From contig NZ_CP160403.1 of assembly GCF_040782645.1 (NCBI RefSeq), positions 4,375,001 through 4,439,000 on the forward strand: a stretch of DNA of 64,000 nucleotides, read 5' to 3'. This document shows positions 16,766 through 25,456 of this stretch, piece after piece (the stretch's first letter is position 1; the number at the start of each line of letters is the position of its first letter). The position numbers were made by a program, and so were the translations under genes. Origin of the DNA: Streptomyces sp. HUAS ZL42 (GTDB lineage: Bacteria; Actinomycetota; Actinomycetes; Streptomycetales; Streptomycetaceae). The notes beneath the pieces are model-generated. The model searched no databases. It saw only the letters and a program-made list of their open reading frames with translations, and was not told the DNA's origin.

Positions 16766-16771
16766 ACCGTA
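16766..16771 (-). promoter_or_regulatory. -10 box for leaderless sigma-like gene
   Basis: TACGGT on the minus strand, 7 nt before GTG 16758. It supports GTG rather than ATG 16755 as the start. Confidence 0.5.
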
Positions 16772-16924
16772 GGCGGCGCGCGATGACCCCTTCTCCCACC
16801 TTGAGCACTTTTAATCCGTACGGGTGAAACGATCCGCCATAAGGGGTCAGGAAGCGGTTGTTCCGCAGCTCGTTCAGCCCAAGGGCGTTCATCGGGCCCA
16901 TCCCGCGTTGTCAGTGCATGCGGT

Positions 16925-16930
16925 TACGGT
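16925..16930 (+). promoter_or_regulatory. -10 box for leaderless radA
   Basis: TACGGT, 7 nt before ATG 16938. Only pyrimidines lie in the gap, so no ribosome site is possible there. Confidence 0.55.
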
Positions 16931-16937
16931 TTCCCCC

Positions 16938-18347
16938 ATGGCTGCGCGCACCAGGACCACCAAGGACCGCCCGTCCTACCGCTGCACTGAATGCGGCTGG
17001 CAGACGGCCAAGTGGCTCGGCCGCTGCCCCGAATGCCAGGCATGGGGGACGATCGAGGAGTACGGCGCGGCCGCGGTGCGTACGACGACACCGGGACGCG
17101 TCACCACCTCCGCCCTGCCCATCGGCCAGGTCGACGGCCGCCAGGCCACCGCCCGTCCCACCGGCGTGCCCGAGCTGGACCGGGTCCTCGGCGGCGGTCT
17201 GGTCCCCGGCGCGGTCGTCCTCCTCGCGGGCGAGCCCGGGGTCGGCAAGTCCACGCTCCTGCTCGACGTGGCGGCCAAGTCGGCGAGCGACGAGCACCGG
17301 ACGCTGTATGTCACGGGCGAGGAGTCGGCGAGCCAGGTCCGCCTGCGCGCGGACCGCATCAACGCCCTCGACGACCACCTGTATCTCGCCGCCGAGACCG
17401 ACCTGGCGGCTGTCCTCGGCCACTTGGACGCGGTGAAGCCCTCGCTGCTGATCCTCGACTCCGTGCAGACCGTGGCGTCCCCGGAGATCGACGGCGCGCC
17501 CGGAGGCATGGCGCAGGTGCGGGAGGTGGCCGGCGCGCTCATCCGGGCTTCCAAGGAGCGCGGCATGTCCACCCTGCTCGTCGGCCATGTCACGAAGGAC
17601 GGCGCGATCGCGGGCCCGCGCCTCCTCGAACACCTCGTGGACGTCGTCCTGCACTTCGAGGGCGACCGCCACGCGCGCCTGCGCCTCGTACGCGGCGTCA
17701 AGAACCGCTACGGCGCGACGGACGAGGTCGGCTGCTTCGAACTGCACGACGAGGGCATCACGGGACTTGCGGACCCAAGCGGACTTTTCCTGACCCGTCG
17801 TGACGAACCGGTCCCGGGCACCTGTCTGACGGTCACCCTGGAAGGCCGCCGCCCGCTGGTCGCCGAAGTGCAGGCACTCACCGTCGACTCGCAGATCCCC
17901 TCCCCGCGCCGTACGACCTCCGGCCTGGAGACCTCCCGCGTCTCGATGATGCTCGCGGTGCTGGAGCAGCGGGGCAGGATCAGCGCCCTCGGCAAGCGGG
18001 ACATCTACTCGGCGACGGTGGGCGGCGTGAAGCTCTCGGAGCCGGCGGCGGACCTGGCGATCGCCCTCGCGCTGGCGAGCGCGGCGAGCGACACCCCCCT
18101 GCCCAAGAACCTCGTCGCGATCGGCGAAGTGGGTCTCGCGGGCGAGGTCAGACGGGTCACGGGCGTCCAGCGCCGGCTGTCGGAAGCCCACCGCCTGGGC
18201 TTCACGCACGCGCTCGTACCGGGCGATCCGGGCAAGATCCCTCCCGGCATGAAGGTCCTGGAAGTCGCCGACATAGGGGACGCCCTGCGGGTCCTGCCGC
18301 GCTCCCGTCGCCGAGAGGCCCCACGGGACGAGGAGGACCGCCGGTAG
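16938..18347 (+). CDS. radA: DNA repair protein RadA
   Basis: A hexameric RecA-like helicase that promotes branch migration in recombination. The 469-residue protein has the N-terminal zinc finger CTECGWQTAKWLGRCPEC, Walker A GEPGVGKST (near residue 100), the RadA-specific KNRYGATDE motif (near residue 258) and a C-terminal Lon-protease-like domain (GKRDIYSATVGGVKLSEP). ATG 16938 sits 7 nt after TACGGT with no Shine-Dalgarno, suggesting a leaderless transcript. disA follows 81 bp downstream. RadA and DisA are partners in other bacteria, where RadA restrains c-di-AMP synthesis. Confidence 0.97.
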   Translation: MAARTRTTKDRPSYRCTECGWQTAKWLGRCPECQAWGTIEEYGAAAVRTTTPGRVTTSALPIGQVDGRQATARPTGVPELDRVLGGGLVPGAVVLLAGEPGVGKSTLLLDVAAKSASDEHRTLYVTGEESASQVRLRADRINALDDHLYLAAETDLAAVLGHLDAVKPSLLILDSVQTVASPEIDGAPGGMAQVREVAGALIRASKERGMSTLLVGHVTKDGAIAGPRLLEHLVDVVLHFEGDRHARLRLVRGVKNRYGATDEVGCFELHDEGITGLADPSGLFLTRRDEPVPGTCLTVTLEGRRPLVAEVQALTVDSQIPSPRRTTSGLETSRVSMMLAVLEQRGRISALGKRDIYSATVGGVKLSEPAADLAIALALASAASDTPLPKNLVAIGEVGLAGEVRRVTGVQRRLSEAHRLGFTHALVPGDPGKIPPGMKVLEVADIGDALRVLPRSRRREAPRDEEDRR

Positions 18348-18350
18348 ACT
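18345..18350 (+). promoter_or_regulatory. candidate -10 box for disA
   Basis: TAGACT overlapping the radA stop codon, about 80 bp before the disA start. It would give disA its own promoter with a leader of about 70 nt. Confidence 0.4.
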
Positions 18351-18428
18351 TTGCCCTGGTCTCGCCCGTCCGTACGAACCGAGTGCGCGAAACGGGAGCG
18401 CTACAGAACCTGCGACCGGAGGAGTGCA

Positions 18429-19553
18429 GTGGCAGCCAACGACCGGGCAGCAGCTCCCGGAAAGTCCGGTGGGAGTGCCGGTTCCGATGGCCTGATGCGC
18501 GCCTCGCTGAGCGCCGTGGCTCCCGGCACGGCACTGCGTGACGGCCTCGAGCGGGTTCTGCGCGGCAACACCGGCGGACTCATCGTGCTCGGCTCCGACA
18601 AGACCGTGGAGACCATGTGCACGGGCGGTTTCGTCCTGGATGTCGAGTTCACGGCGACCCGGCTGCGCGAGCTGTGCAAGCTCGACGGCGGCATCGTGCT
18701 GTCGTCGGACCTGTCGAAGATCCTTCGGGCGGGCGTGCAGTTCGTGCCCGACGCGACGATCCCGACGGAGGAGACGGGCACCCGGCACCGTACGGCGGAC
18801 CGGGTCAGCAAGCAGGTCGGCTTCCCTGTCGTCTCGGTCTCCCAGTCCATGCGCCTGATCGCCCTGTACGTCGACGGCCAGCGCCGCGTCCTGGAGGACT
18901 CGGCGGCGATCCTGTCCCGTGCCAACCAGGCCCTGGCGACCCTGGAGCGCTACAAGCTCCGCCTGGACGAGGTCGCGGGAACGTTGTCAGCGCTGGAGAT
19001 CGAGGACCTGGTGACGGTCCGGGACGTCTCCGCGGTCGCCCAGCGCCTGGAGATGGTGCGCCGCATCGCCACCGAAATCGCCGAATACGTGGTCGAACTG
19101 GGCACGGACGGACGTCTGCTCGCCCTCCAGCTCGACGAGTTGATCGCGGGCGTGGAACCCGAGCGCGAACTGGTGGTGCGGGACTACGTCCCCGAGCCGA
19201 CGGCCAAGCGCTCCCGCACGGTCGACGAGGCCCTGTACGAGCTCGACGCCCTCACCCACGCCGAGCTCCTCGAACTGTCCACGGTGGCCCGCGCCCTGGG
19301 CTACACCGGCTCCCCCGAGGCCCTGGACTCGGCGGTCTCCCCGCGCGGCTTCCGCCTGCTGGCGAAGGTGCCGAGGCTGCCGGGCGCCATCATCGACCGT
19401 CTCGTCGAGCACTTCGGCGGACTGCAGAAGCTCCTCGCGGCGAGCGTGGACGACCTCCAGACGGTCGACGGCGTCGGCGAGGCCCGCGCCCGAAGCGTCC
19501 GGGAGGGCCTGTCAAGGCTGGCGGAGTCGTCGATCCTGGAACGGTACGTCTAG
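18429..19553 (+). CDS. disA: diadenylate cyclase DisA (c-di-AMP synthase)
   Basis: Makes cyclic di-AMP from two ATP and scans DNA for branched structures. The 374-residue protein has an N-terminal DAC domain with the RHR motif (GTRHRTADR, near residue 118), and the usual DGA motif reads DGG here ([10 protein letters not shown], near residue 85). A helical linker leads to a C-terminal HhH DNA-binding domain ([16 protein letters not shown]). GTG 18429 follows CCGGAGGAG. It stands next to radA, the conserved arrangement. The DGG form is probably usual in this genus; loss of activity is not implied. Confidence 0.96.
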   Translation: MAANDRAAAPGKSGGSAGSDGLMRASLSAVAPGTALRDGLERVLRGNTGGLIVLGSDKTVETMCTGGFVLDVEFTATRLRELCKLDGGIVLSSDLSKILRAGVQFVPDATIPTEETGTRHRTADRVSKQVGFPVVSVSQSMRLIALYVDGQRRVLEDSAAILSRANQALATLERYKLRLDEVAGTLSALEIEDLVTVRDVSAVAQRLEMVRRIATEIAEYVVELGTDGRLLALQLDELIAGVEPERELVVRDYVPEPTAKRSRTVDEALYELDALTHAELLELSTVARALGYTGSPEALDSAVSPRGFRLLAKVPRLPGAIIDRLVEHFGGLQKLLAASVDDLQTVDGVGEARARSVREGLSRLAESSILERYV

Positions 19554-19574
19554 GAAAGCGCAGACCGCAGAGCT

Positions 19575-19685
19575 GCGGGCAGTCCTGCCGCTGGGGCGAT
19601 GAGGGTCCCCCGCTCGAGCGAAGCCGAGAGTGGGGGAGACACCCCGCAAGCGCCGGGCTGCGCGACCCACCCCGCGCCGGCCACA
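19575..19685 (+). repeat. intergenic repeat, copy B
   Basis: Starts 22 bp after disA. It contains a small stem GGGCAGTCCTGCCGC, GGGGCGATGAGGGTCCCCCG, the hairpin block TCCCCCGCTC..GAGAGTGGGGGA, and the tail CACCCCGCAAGCGCCGGGC, matching copies A and C. It occupies the space between disA and the convergent gene at 19697, so it may act as their terminator. Confidence 0.7.
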
Positions 19686-19696
19686 AAAACGGCCCG

Positions 19697-20494
19697 CTAA
19701 TCGGCCGACAGCACGAACGACGTCTGCGCCTTCTCGAACCCCGGCGCCTTCGCCTCCACCAGATACGTCCCCGCCCCGGCCGCCCCCGCCGAAGGCGTGG
19801 CGCACTCGGGCGCACTCGCCTTCCGGTCCCAAGCGACGGTGTACGTCGTGCTGCTCCCCGCAGGCACCCGGTACAGCAGACTCCCGGAAAGCCTGGGGCA
19901 GTCGGCCGACGACCAGTAGTCGTCGTCACTCCCGGCCTGAGTGATCGTCAACACCGCACTCTTCGGCCCGAGATCGATCTTGCAGTCGTTCGCGGAGGAG
20001 TTCTTCGCCACCAGCTGGAACGTCGGCGTCTGGTCCGGCGAGTAGGTGTTGTGGACACTGCGCAGGGTCAACGTGACCACGCTGGCAGTGCAGTTGGGCA
20101 GCGTGGACCCGGCCGGCAGGGCCCCCGTACTGCCGCCGCCGTCACCGTTGGCCCCGTCGTCCGCCCCTCCGGCGGACCCGTCCGATCCACCGCTCGACCC
20201 GTCGGTCCCACCGGAGTCCCCGGAGCCCGTCCCGCTGGATTCCCCACCGCCCGACTCGTCACGCCCACCCGGCGCTTGACTGATCGCGGGCCCGGAACTG
20301 GACGGCCCCGGCGTGATGGTGGAGGCGGGATTCTTGCCGTTGGCCCCGGTGTCCTTCTTCCCGCCCCCGCCGCCAGCGGTGACGATCCAGGTGATCAACA
20401 GCGCCAACAGGGCGAGCACGGACAGCAGTACGGCCCTCCGTCGCCAGTAGATGGAGGAGGGAAGCGGCCCGACCGGATTGCGCAGAGATCCCAC
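19697..20494 (-). CDS. single-pass membrane protein with Gly/Ser linker and secreted beta-domain
   Basis: A 265-residue protein. A short N-terminus precedes one transmembrane helix (about 20-42, AVLLSVLALLALLITWIV). Residues 45-125 are a low-complexity Gly/Ser/Asp linker, and 130-265 form a beta-rich outer domain with four cysteines that may pair (NCTASV, NDCKID, ADCPRL, PECATP). No enzyme motif is seen. Such proteins are usually wall-spanning or ligand-binding in Streptomyces (inference). GTG 20494 lies 7 nt after TACAGT with no Shine-Dalgarno. It is divergent from mutY, 211 bp away. Confidence 0.8.
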   Translation of the reverse strand: MGSLRNPVGPLPSSIYWRRRAVLLSVLALLALLITWIVTAGGGGGKKDTGANGKNPASTITPGPSSSGPAISQAPGGRDESGGGESSGTGSGDSGGTDGSSGGSDGSAGGADDGANGDGGGSTGALPAGSTLPNCTASVVTLTLRSVHNTYSPDQTPTFQLVAKNSSANDCKIDLGPKSAVLTITQAGSDDDYWSSADCPRLSGSLLYRVPAGSSTTYTVAWDRKASAPECATPSAGAAGAGTYLVEAKAPGFEKAQTSFVLSAD

Positions 20495-20501
20495 GGCGCA
20501 A

Positions 20502-20507
20502 ACTGTA
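20502..20507 (-). promoter_or_regulatory. -10 box for leaderless gene 19697-20494
   Basis: TACAGT on the minus strand, 7 nt before GTG 20494. Confidence 0.5.
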
Positions 20508-20705
20508 CGAGAGATCGCGGCGTTCGCTCGCCCCACCCGCCGCCCGGAACCACAACTTTTCCGGATCATCATCACGGCCCGATCGCCGACAGCACCCCTT
20601 GAGTCCCCGCGCCGCGACGCGTGTCCGCTCCCCCGCGCACGCGTGCCGCGACGCGCCCCCTGTGAGCGGCCCGATCGCCGAAGGTCGTGGGAGGATCGGA
20701 AGGCC

Positions 20706-21659
20706 ATGACTGCGCCCACGAAGCCCCCGCACAGCACGCCCGCCGACGCCGTCTCCGGCCCGCCCCTCGGAGAGCAGTCGTCCCCCGGAGAACACCTGCA
20801 CTCCGCCGTCATCGACTGGTTCGACGAGAACGCCCGCGACCTGCCCTGGCGGCGTCCGGAGGCCGGTGCCTGGGGCGTGATGGTCAGCGAGTTCATGCTG
20901 CAGCAGACGCCGGTGAACCGCGTCCTTCCCGTCTACGAGCAGTGGCTGGCCCGCTGGCCGCGCCCCGCCGACCTCGCCCAGGAGGCCCCCGGGGAGGCCG
21001 TACGCGCCTGGGGCCGGCTCGGCTACCCGCGCCGGGCGCTGCGCCTGCACGGCGCCGCGGTCGCCATAGCGGAACGGCACGGCGGCGACGTGCCGGCCGG
21101 TCACGCCCAGCTTCTCGCGCTGCCCGGCATCGGTGAGTACACGGCCGCCGCGGTGGCCTCCTTCGCGTACGGACAGCGGCACGCCGTCCTGGACACCAAC
21201 GTGCGCCGCGTCTTCGCACGGGCGGTGACCGGCGTGCAGTACCCGCCGAACGCCACGACGGCCGCCGAACGCAAGCTCGCCCGTGCCCTCCTCCCCGAGG
21301 AGGAGGGCACCGCCGCCCGCTGGGCCGCCGCCTCCATGGAGCTCGGCGCCCTGGTGTGCACGGCCAGGAACGAGACGTGCCACCGCTGCCCGATCGCGGC
21401 GCAGTGCGCCTGGCGGCTCGCCGGCAAGCCGGAACACGACGGCCCGCCGCGTCGCGGCCAGACGTACGCGGGCACGGACCGCCAGGTCCGGGGCAAGCTG
21501 CTCGCCGTGCTGCGCGAGGCGCACGCGCCCGTACCGCAGTCCGTCCTGGACCGCGTGTGGCACGAGCCGGTCCAGCGCGCGCGTGCCCTGGACGGCCTCG
21601 TCGCCGACGGTCTGGTGGAGCCGCTGCCGGGCGCTCTGTACCGGCTGCCGCTGAGCTGA
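20706..21659 (+). CDS. mutY: A/G-specific adenine DNA glycosylase
   Basis: Removes adenine mispaired with 8-oxoguanine. The 317-residue protein has the HhH-GPD fold: catalytic Glu in VSEFMLQQTPVNRV, HhH LPGIGEYTAAAV, and the Asp in AVLDTNVRRVFAR. A 4Fe-4S loop C-x6-C-x2-C-x5-C is present (CTARNETCHRCPIAAQC). The C-terminal NUDIX-like domain of E. coli MutY is replaced by a shorter segment, the usual actinobacterial form. ATG 20706 has AGGATCGGAAGG upstream. It stands between the membrane protein gene and sigE, on the same strand as sigE. Confidence 0.95.
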   Translation: MTAPTKPPHSTPADAVSGPPLGEQSSPGEHLHSAVIDWFDENARDLPWRRPEAGAWGVMVSEFMLQQTPVNRVLPVYEQWLARWPRPADLAQEAPGEAVRAWGRLGYPRRALRLHGAAVAIAERHGGDVPAGHAQLLALPGIGEYTAAAVASFAYGQRHAVLDTNVRRVFARAVTGVQYPPNATTAAERKLARALLPEEEGTAARWAAASMELGALVCTARNETCHRCPIAAQCAWRLAGKPEHDGPPRRGQTYAGTDRQVRGKLLAVLREAHAPVPQSVLDRVWHEPVQRARALDGLVADGLVEPLPGALYRLPLS

Positions 21660-21780
21660 CGCACAGACACATCACAGACGCACGGCCTTCATTACGCCCA
21701 CCAGACCGCTCAAATCGCCTCACATCTCCACAATAAGGCCGGTCGCTTTACCCCTTTCCTGCTTCCGTTACACAACCGAC

Positions 21781-21872
21781 GGACAGCCGAGCGCTAGCCG
21801 CAGGCTGCTTCGGACAGCGCCGTGACAACCCCTCCGTAGCTTCATTTGCGTGCCCGACAGGTTCGGGACAGC
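21781..21872 (+). promoter_or_regulatory. sigE upstream region with three GGACAGC repeats
   Basis: GGACAGC occurs at 21781-21787, 21812-21818 and 21866-21872, ahead of sigE (start 21939), in a 279 bp intergenic region that is less GC-rich than its flanks. In S. coelicolor the sigE promoter is activated by phosphorylated CseB. These repeats could be the binding sites, but that is inference from position. Confidence 0.35.
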
Positions 21873-21938
21873 TACAGACCACAAGCAGTGGGACCGGCAG
21901 CACACGGGTCGGGAAACGGGGATCGGAGGCGGTTGATC

Positions 21939-22481
21939 ATGGCGCAGGGCGAGGTGCTCGAATTCGAGGAGTACGTCCGCACCCGGCAGGACGCGCTGCT
22001 GCGCAGCGCCCGTCGGCTGGTCCCGGACCCGGTGGACGCCCAGGACCTGCTCCAGACGGCGCTGGCGCGGACGTACGGCCGATGGGACGGCATCGCCGAC
22101 AAGCGGCTGGCGGACGCCTACCTGCGCCGCGTGATGATCAACACGCGGACCGAGTGGTGGCGGGCCCGCAAGCTGGAGGAGGTGCCGACCGAGCAGCTCC
22201 CGGACGCGCAGGTCGACGACTCCACCGAACAGCACGCGGACCGCGCCCTGTTGATGGACGCCATGAAGGTGCTCGCTCCGAAACAGCGCAGCGTCGTCGT
22301 GCTGCGACACTGGGAGCAGATGTCCACGGAGGAAACGGCCGCGGCCCTCGGCATGTCGGCCGGAACGGTCAAGAGCACGCTGCACCGGGCGCTCGCCCGG
22401 CTCCGCGAGGAGCTGGAGGCCCGCGATCTGGACGCACGCGCGCTGGAGCGTGAGGAGCGGGAGCGTTGCGCGGCGGCCTGA
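21939..22481 (+). CDS. sigE: ECF sigma factor SigE (cell-envelope stress)
   Basis: A 180-residue ECF sigma factor. Region 2 spans about residues 15-80 (DAQDLLQTALARTYGRW, then YLRRVMINTRTEWWRARK). Region 4 spans about 115-165 (LAPKQRSVVVLRHWEQMSTEETAAALGMSAGTVKSTLHRAL, in pieces). The sequence closely matches remembered Streptomyces SigE, and the next three genes are cseA, cseB and cseC in the known order. SigE directs transcription of cell-wall genes after antibiotic damage such as vancomycin or lysozyme. ATG 21939 follows GGAGG at good spacing. No anti-sigma gene is adjacent, as expected for SigE. Confidence 0.96.
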   Translation: MAQGEVLEFEEYVRTRQDALLRSARRLVPDPVDAQDLLQTALARTYGRWDGIADKRLADAYLRRVMINTRTEWWRARKLEEVPTEQLPDAQVDDSTEQHADRALLMDAMKVLAPKQRSVVVLRHWEQMSTEETAAALGMSAGTVKSTLHRALARLREELEARDLDARALEREERERCAAA

Positions 22482-23125
22482 CCGAGGCCGGGCCCACACC
22501 GGCCCGAAGCACCTATCAGGCGGCGATCACGGCAGTGGCCGTGCTCGCCGCCCTCGCCCTTTTCGTTTCCGCCTGCGCCACGGGCGGCACCGGCGCCCGC
22601 GACGAGGGCCCCGCGCACTCGGACTCGATGGCGGGCGCGGCCGTGTCCCCCATGTTCTCGCCCTCCGCCGTCCCGGACCGTGTGGACGCCGTCAAGCTCA
22701 TCAAGGACGACCCGCTGGTCTCGGTGGAGGTGAAGAACGAGCTGAAACCGTGCGTGGCCGACGAGTACCCGGTCGACGTGTCGTACGGCGATCTGACCGG
22801 GGGTTCCGCCGACGACGTCGTCGTCAATGTGCTGACCTGCAGTGACGCGGTGGGCGTCGGCAGTTATGTGTACCGGGAGCGGGACGGCGAGTACCAGAAC
22901 GTGTTCAAGGCGGAGGAGCCCCCGGTCTACGCCGAGATAGACCGCGGCGACCTGGTGGTGACCAAGCAGGTGTACGGGAAGGGCGACCCGGTGTCGAGTC
23001 CGTCCGGCGAGAACGTGATCACCTACCGCTGGACCTCGGGCCGCTTCACCGAGGAGTACCGCACGCACAACGAGTACAGCAACGCCGTGGGCGGGGACCC
23101 GACGCCCGTGCCCGAGGCGGGCTGA
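22466..23125 (+). CDS. cseA: lipoprotein CseA, negative modulator of the SigE system
   Basis: A 219-residue extracytoplasmic lipoprotein. A hydrophobic signal (about 18-34) ends in the lipobox VSAC with Cys 37 as the lipid site. The rest is a soluble domain (DVSYGDLTGGSADDVVVNVL) with two further cysteines (about 92 and 116). In S. coelicolor loss of CseA raises sigE expression, so it damps the CseC signal. The start is TTG 22466, inside the sigE 3' end by 16 bp and preceded by GAGGAGCGGGAG, so translation is coupled to sigE. A later start would lose the signal peptide. Confidence 0.9.
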   Translation: MRGGLTEAGPTPARSTYQAAITAVAVLAALALFVSACATGGTGARDEGPAHSDSMAGAAVSPMFSPSAVPDRVDAVKLIKDDPLVSVEVKNELKPCVADEYPVDVSYGDLTGGSADDVVVNVLTCSDAVGVGSYVYRERDGEYQNVFKAEEPPVYAEIDRGDLVVTKQVYGKGDPVSSPSGENVITYRWTSGRFTEEYRTHNEYSNAVGGDPTPVPEAG

Positions 23126-23286
23126 CGCATGATTTTCCCGTCCGCGTGAACCGATCGGGCCGCTCGATCCGATCAATGAGTGAACGCACCACGCCCTCCG
23201 CGCGTCAATCCATGGGCGGCACCGTCCGATGCTGGACGGCCCACGGACCGCACGACCGAGAAACCACGAGGACTGAGAGCACCGGG

Positions 23287-23991
23287 ATGGCAGAGCAGAC
23301 CCACGTCCTTTTCGTCGAGGACGACGACGTCATCCGCGAGGCCACCCAGCTCGCCCTGGAGCGGGACGGCTTCGTGGTCACCGCCATGCCCGACGGACTG
23401 TCCGGCCTGGATGCCTTCCGGGCCGACCGCCCCGACATCGCGCTGCTGGACGTCATGGTGCCCGGCCTGGACGGGGTGAGCCTGTGCCGGCGCATCCGGG
23501 ACGAGTCCACCGTGCCGGTGATCATGCTCTCGGCGCGCGCGGACTCCATCGATGTCGTCCTGGGGTTGGAGGCGGGCGCCGACGACTATGTGACCAAGCC
23601 GTTCGACGGCGCCGTCCTGGTCGCCCGGATCCGCGCGGTGCTGCGCCGCTTCGGCCACGCCGGCGGCGGCGACCGGGCGGAGGAGTCCGGCTCCGCGACA
23701 GCCCGCGGGCTGCTGACCTTCGGCGACCTGGAGGTCGACACCGAGGGCATGGAGGTGCGCAAGGCCGGGGAGCCGGTAGCACTCACACCGACCGAGATGC
23801 GCCTGCTGCTGGAGTTCTCCTCCGCGCCGGGCACGGTACTCTCCCGCGACAAGCTGCTGGAGCGTGTATGGGACTACGGCTGGGGCGGGGACACCCGCGT
23901 CGTCGACGTCCATGTGCAGCGGCTGCGCACGAAGATCGGCCAGGACCGGATCGAGACGGTCCGCGGCTTCGGCTACAAGTTGAAGGCCTGA
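23287..23991 (+). CDS. cseB: response regulator CseB (OmpR family)
   Basis: A 234-residue two-component regulator. The receiver domain (1-120) has the acidic pocket EDDD, phosphoacceptor Asp in IALLDVMVPGLDG (near residue 54) and Lys in YVTKPFDG. The winged-helix OmpR DNA-binding domain (about 140-234) has LTPTEMRLLLEF and VDVHVQRLRTKI, ending RGFGYKLKA. Phosphorylated by CseC, it activates the sigE promoter. A 161 bp gap after cseA is large for the operon. cseC starts 13 bp after its stop. Confidence 0.95.
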   Translation: MAEQTHVLFVEDDDVIREATQLALERDGFVVTAMPDGLSGLDAFRADRPDIALLDVMVPGLDGVSLCRRIRDESTVPVIMLSARADSIDVVLGLEAGADDYVTKPFDGAVLVARIRAVLRRFGHAGGGDRAEESGSATARGLLTFGDLEVDTEGMEVRKAGEPVALTPTEMRLLLEFSSAPGTVLSRDKLLERVWDYGWGGDTRVVDVHVQRLRTKIGQDRIETVRGFGYKLKA

Positions 23992-24004
23992 GCGGGGCGG
24001 CGTC

Positions 24005-25348
24005 ATGCGGGGGATCATCCGGCGCAGGGTTCCGGCGCGCGTGGAGCGCGCGGGAATCCGTACGGGCCTGAGGTGGAAACTGAGTGCGGCGATCGCCCTG
24101 GTCGGCGCGCTGGTCGCGATCGCGCTGAGCCTGGTCGTGCACAACGCGGCCCGGGTGTCGATGCTGGACAGCTCGCGCGATCTCGCGGACGAGCGCATCC
24201 AGATCGCGCAACGCAACTACGAGCTGTCCGGGCGGCTGAACTTCCCCAACACCTCGATCGACGACCCGCGGTTGCCGGCGGCGCTGCGCGCGAAGGTCGA
24301 GGAGGGCCGGCGGGCCACCTATGTGTCCGACCGGGCGAACGGCGTGCCGGACATCTGGGCCGCCGTACCGCTCAAGAACGGCCATGTGATGTCCCTGCAC
24401 ACCGGGTTCACCGACCGCAGCACGGACATCCTCAACGACCTCGACCAGGCCCTGGTCATCGGCTCCATCGCGGTCGTCTTCGGCGGCAGCGCGCTCGGGG
24501 TGCTGATCGGCGGGCAGCTGTCGCGCCGGCTGCGCAAGGCGGCGGCCGCGGCGAACCAGGTCGCCAGGGGCGAGACCGACGTCCGGGTGCGGGACGCCAT
24601 CGGCGGTGTCGTACGGGACGAGACCGACGACCTGGCGCGCGCGGTGGACGCGATGGCGGACACTCTGCAGCAGCGCCTGGAGGCGGAGCGCAGGGTCACC
24701 GCCGACATCGCGCACGAGCTGCGCACGCCGGTGACCGGACTGCTGACGGCAGCGGAGCTGCTGCCTCCCGGCCGGCCGACGGAACTGGTGCTGGACCGGG
24801 CGAAGGCCATGCGCACCCTCGTCGAGGACGTCCTGGAGGTGGCCCGGCTGGACGGCGCCTCCGAGCGGGCCGAGCTGCAGGACATCGTGCTGGGCGAGTT
24901 CGTCGCCCGGCGGGTGGCGGCGAAGGACCCGGACGTCGAGGTGCGGGTGGTGCACGAGTCCGAGGTCACCACCGACCCGCGGCGTCTGGAGCGGGTGCTG
25001 TTCAACCTGCTGGCCAACGCCGCGCGGCACGGCAAGCCGCCGATCCGGGTCACGGTGGAGGGCCGGGTGATCCGGGTCCGCGACCACGGCCCCGGCTTTC
25101 CCGAGGATCTGCTCGCCGAGGGCCCGAGCCGCTTCCGCACGGGCAGCAAGGACCGCGCGGGGCACGGTCACGGCCTCGGCCTGACCATCGCGGCGGGGCA
25201 GGCGCGGGTGCTGGGCGCCCGGCTGACCTTCCGCAACGTACGCCCGGCCGGGGCGCCGGAGCACATACCGGCGGAAGGCGCGGTGGCCGTCCTGTGGCTG
25301 CCGGAGCACGCGCCGACGAACACGGGCAGTTATCCGATGCTGCCGTAG
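24005..25348 (+). CDS. cseC: sensor histidine kinase CseC
   Basis: A 447-residue membrane kinase that senses cell-wall damage and phosphorylates CseB. Transmembrane helix 1 is about residues 26-46, the outer sensor region about 47-148, transmembrane helix 2 about 149-172, and the HAMP linker follows. The phosphoacceptor His is in DIAHELRTPVTG, the N box is LFNLLANAARHG, and the G boxes are RDHGPGFPEDLL and HGHGLGLTIA. ATG 24005 has GGGGCGG upstream. The operon ends at a hairpin about 60 bp downstream. Confidence 0.95.
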   Translation: MRGIIRRRVPARVERAGIRTGLRWKLSAAIALVGALVAIALSLVVHNAARVSMLDSSRDLADERIQIAQRNYELSGRLNFPNTSIDDPRLPAALRAKVEEGRRATYVSDRANGVPDIWAAVPLKNGHVMSLHTGFTDRSTDILNDLDQALVIGSIAVVFGGSALGVLIGGQLSRRLRKAAAAANQVARGETDVRVRDAIGGVVRDETDDLARAVDAMADTLQQRLEAERRVTADIAHELRTPVTGLLTAAELLPPGRPTELVLDRAKAMRTLVEDVLEVARLDGASERAELQDIVLGEFVARRVAAKDPDVEVRVVHESEVTTDPRRLERVLFNLLANAARHGKPPIRVTVEGRVIRVRDHGPGFPEDLLAEGPSRFRTGSKDRAGHGHGLGLTIAAGQARVLGARLTFRNVRPAGAPEHIPAEGAVAVLWLPEHAPTNTGSYPMLP

Positions 25349-25406
25349 CCGTTCACGGCACAAGCGGGCCGGGCGGACGGCCGTCGCTCGGCGGGGTCCA
25401 TGGGAG

Positions 25407-25442
25407 AAGGCCCCCGGGGGCGGACAGCTGCCCAGGGGCCTT
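25407..25442. terminator. bidirectional terminator between cseC and the drug exporter gene
   Basis: AAGGCCCC (25407-25414) pairs with GGGGCCTT (25435-25442). Inside, CCGGGGGC..GCCC adds further pairing. It separates two convergent transcription units. Confidence 0.75.
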
Positions 25443-25456
25443 CGTTCACAGTCGGG

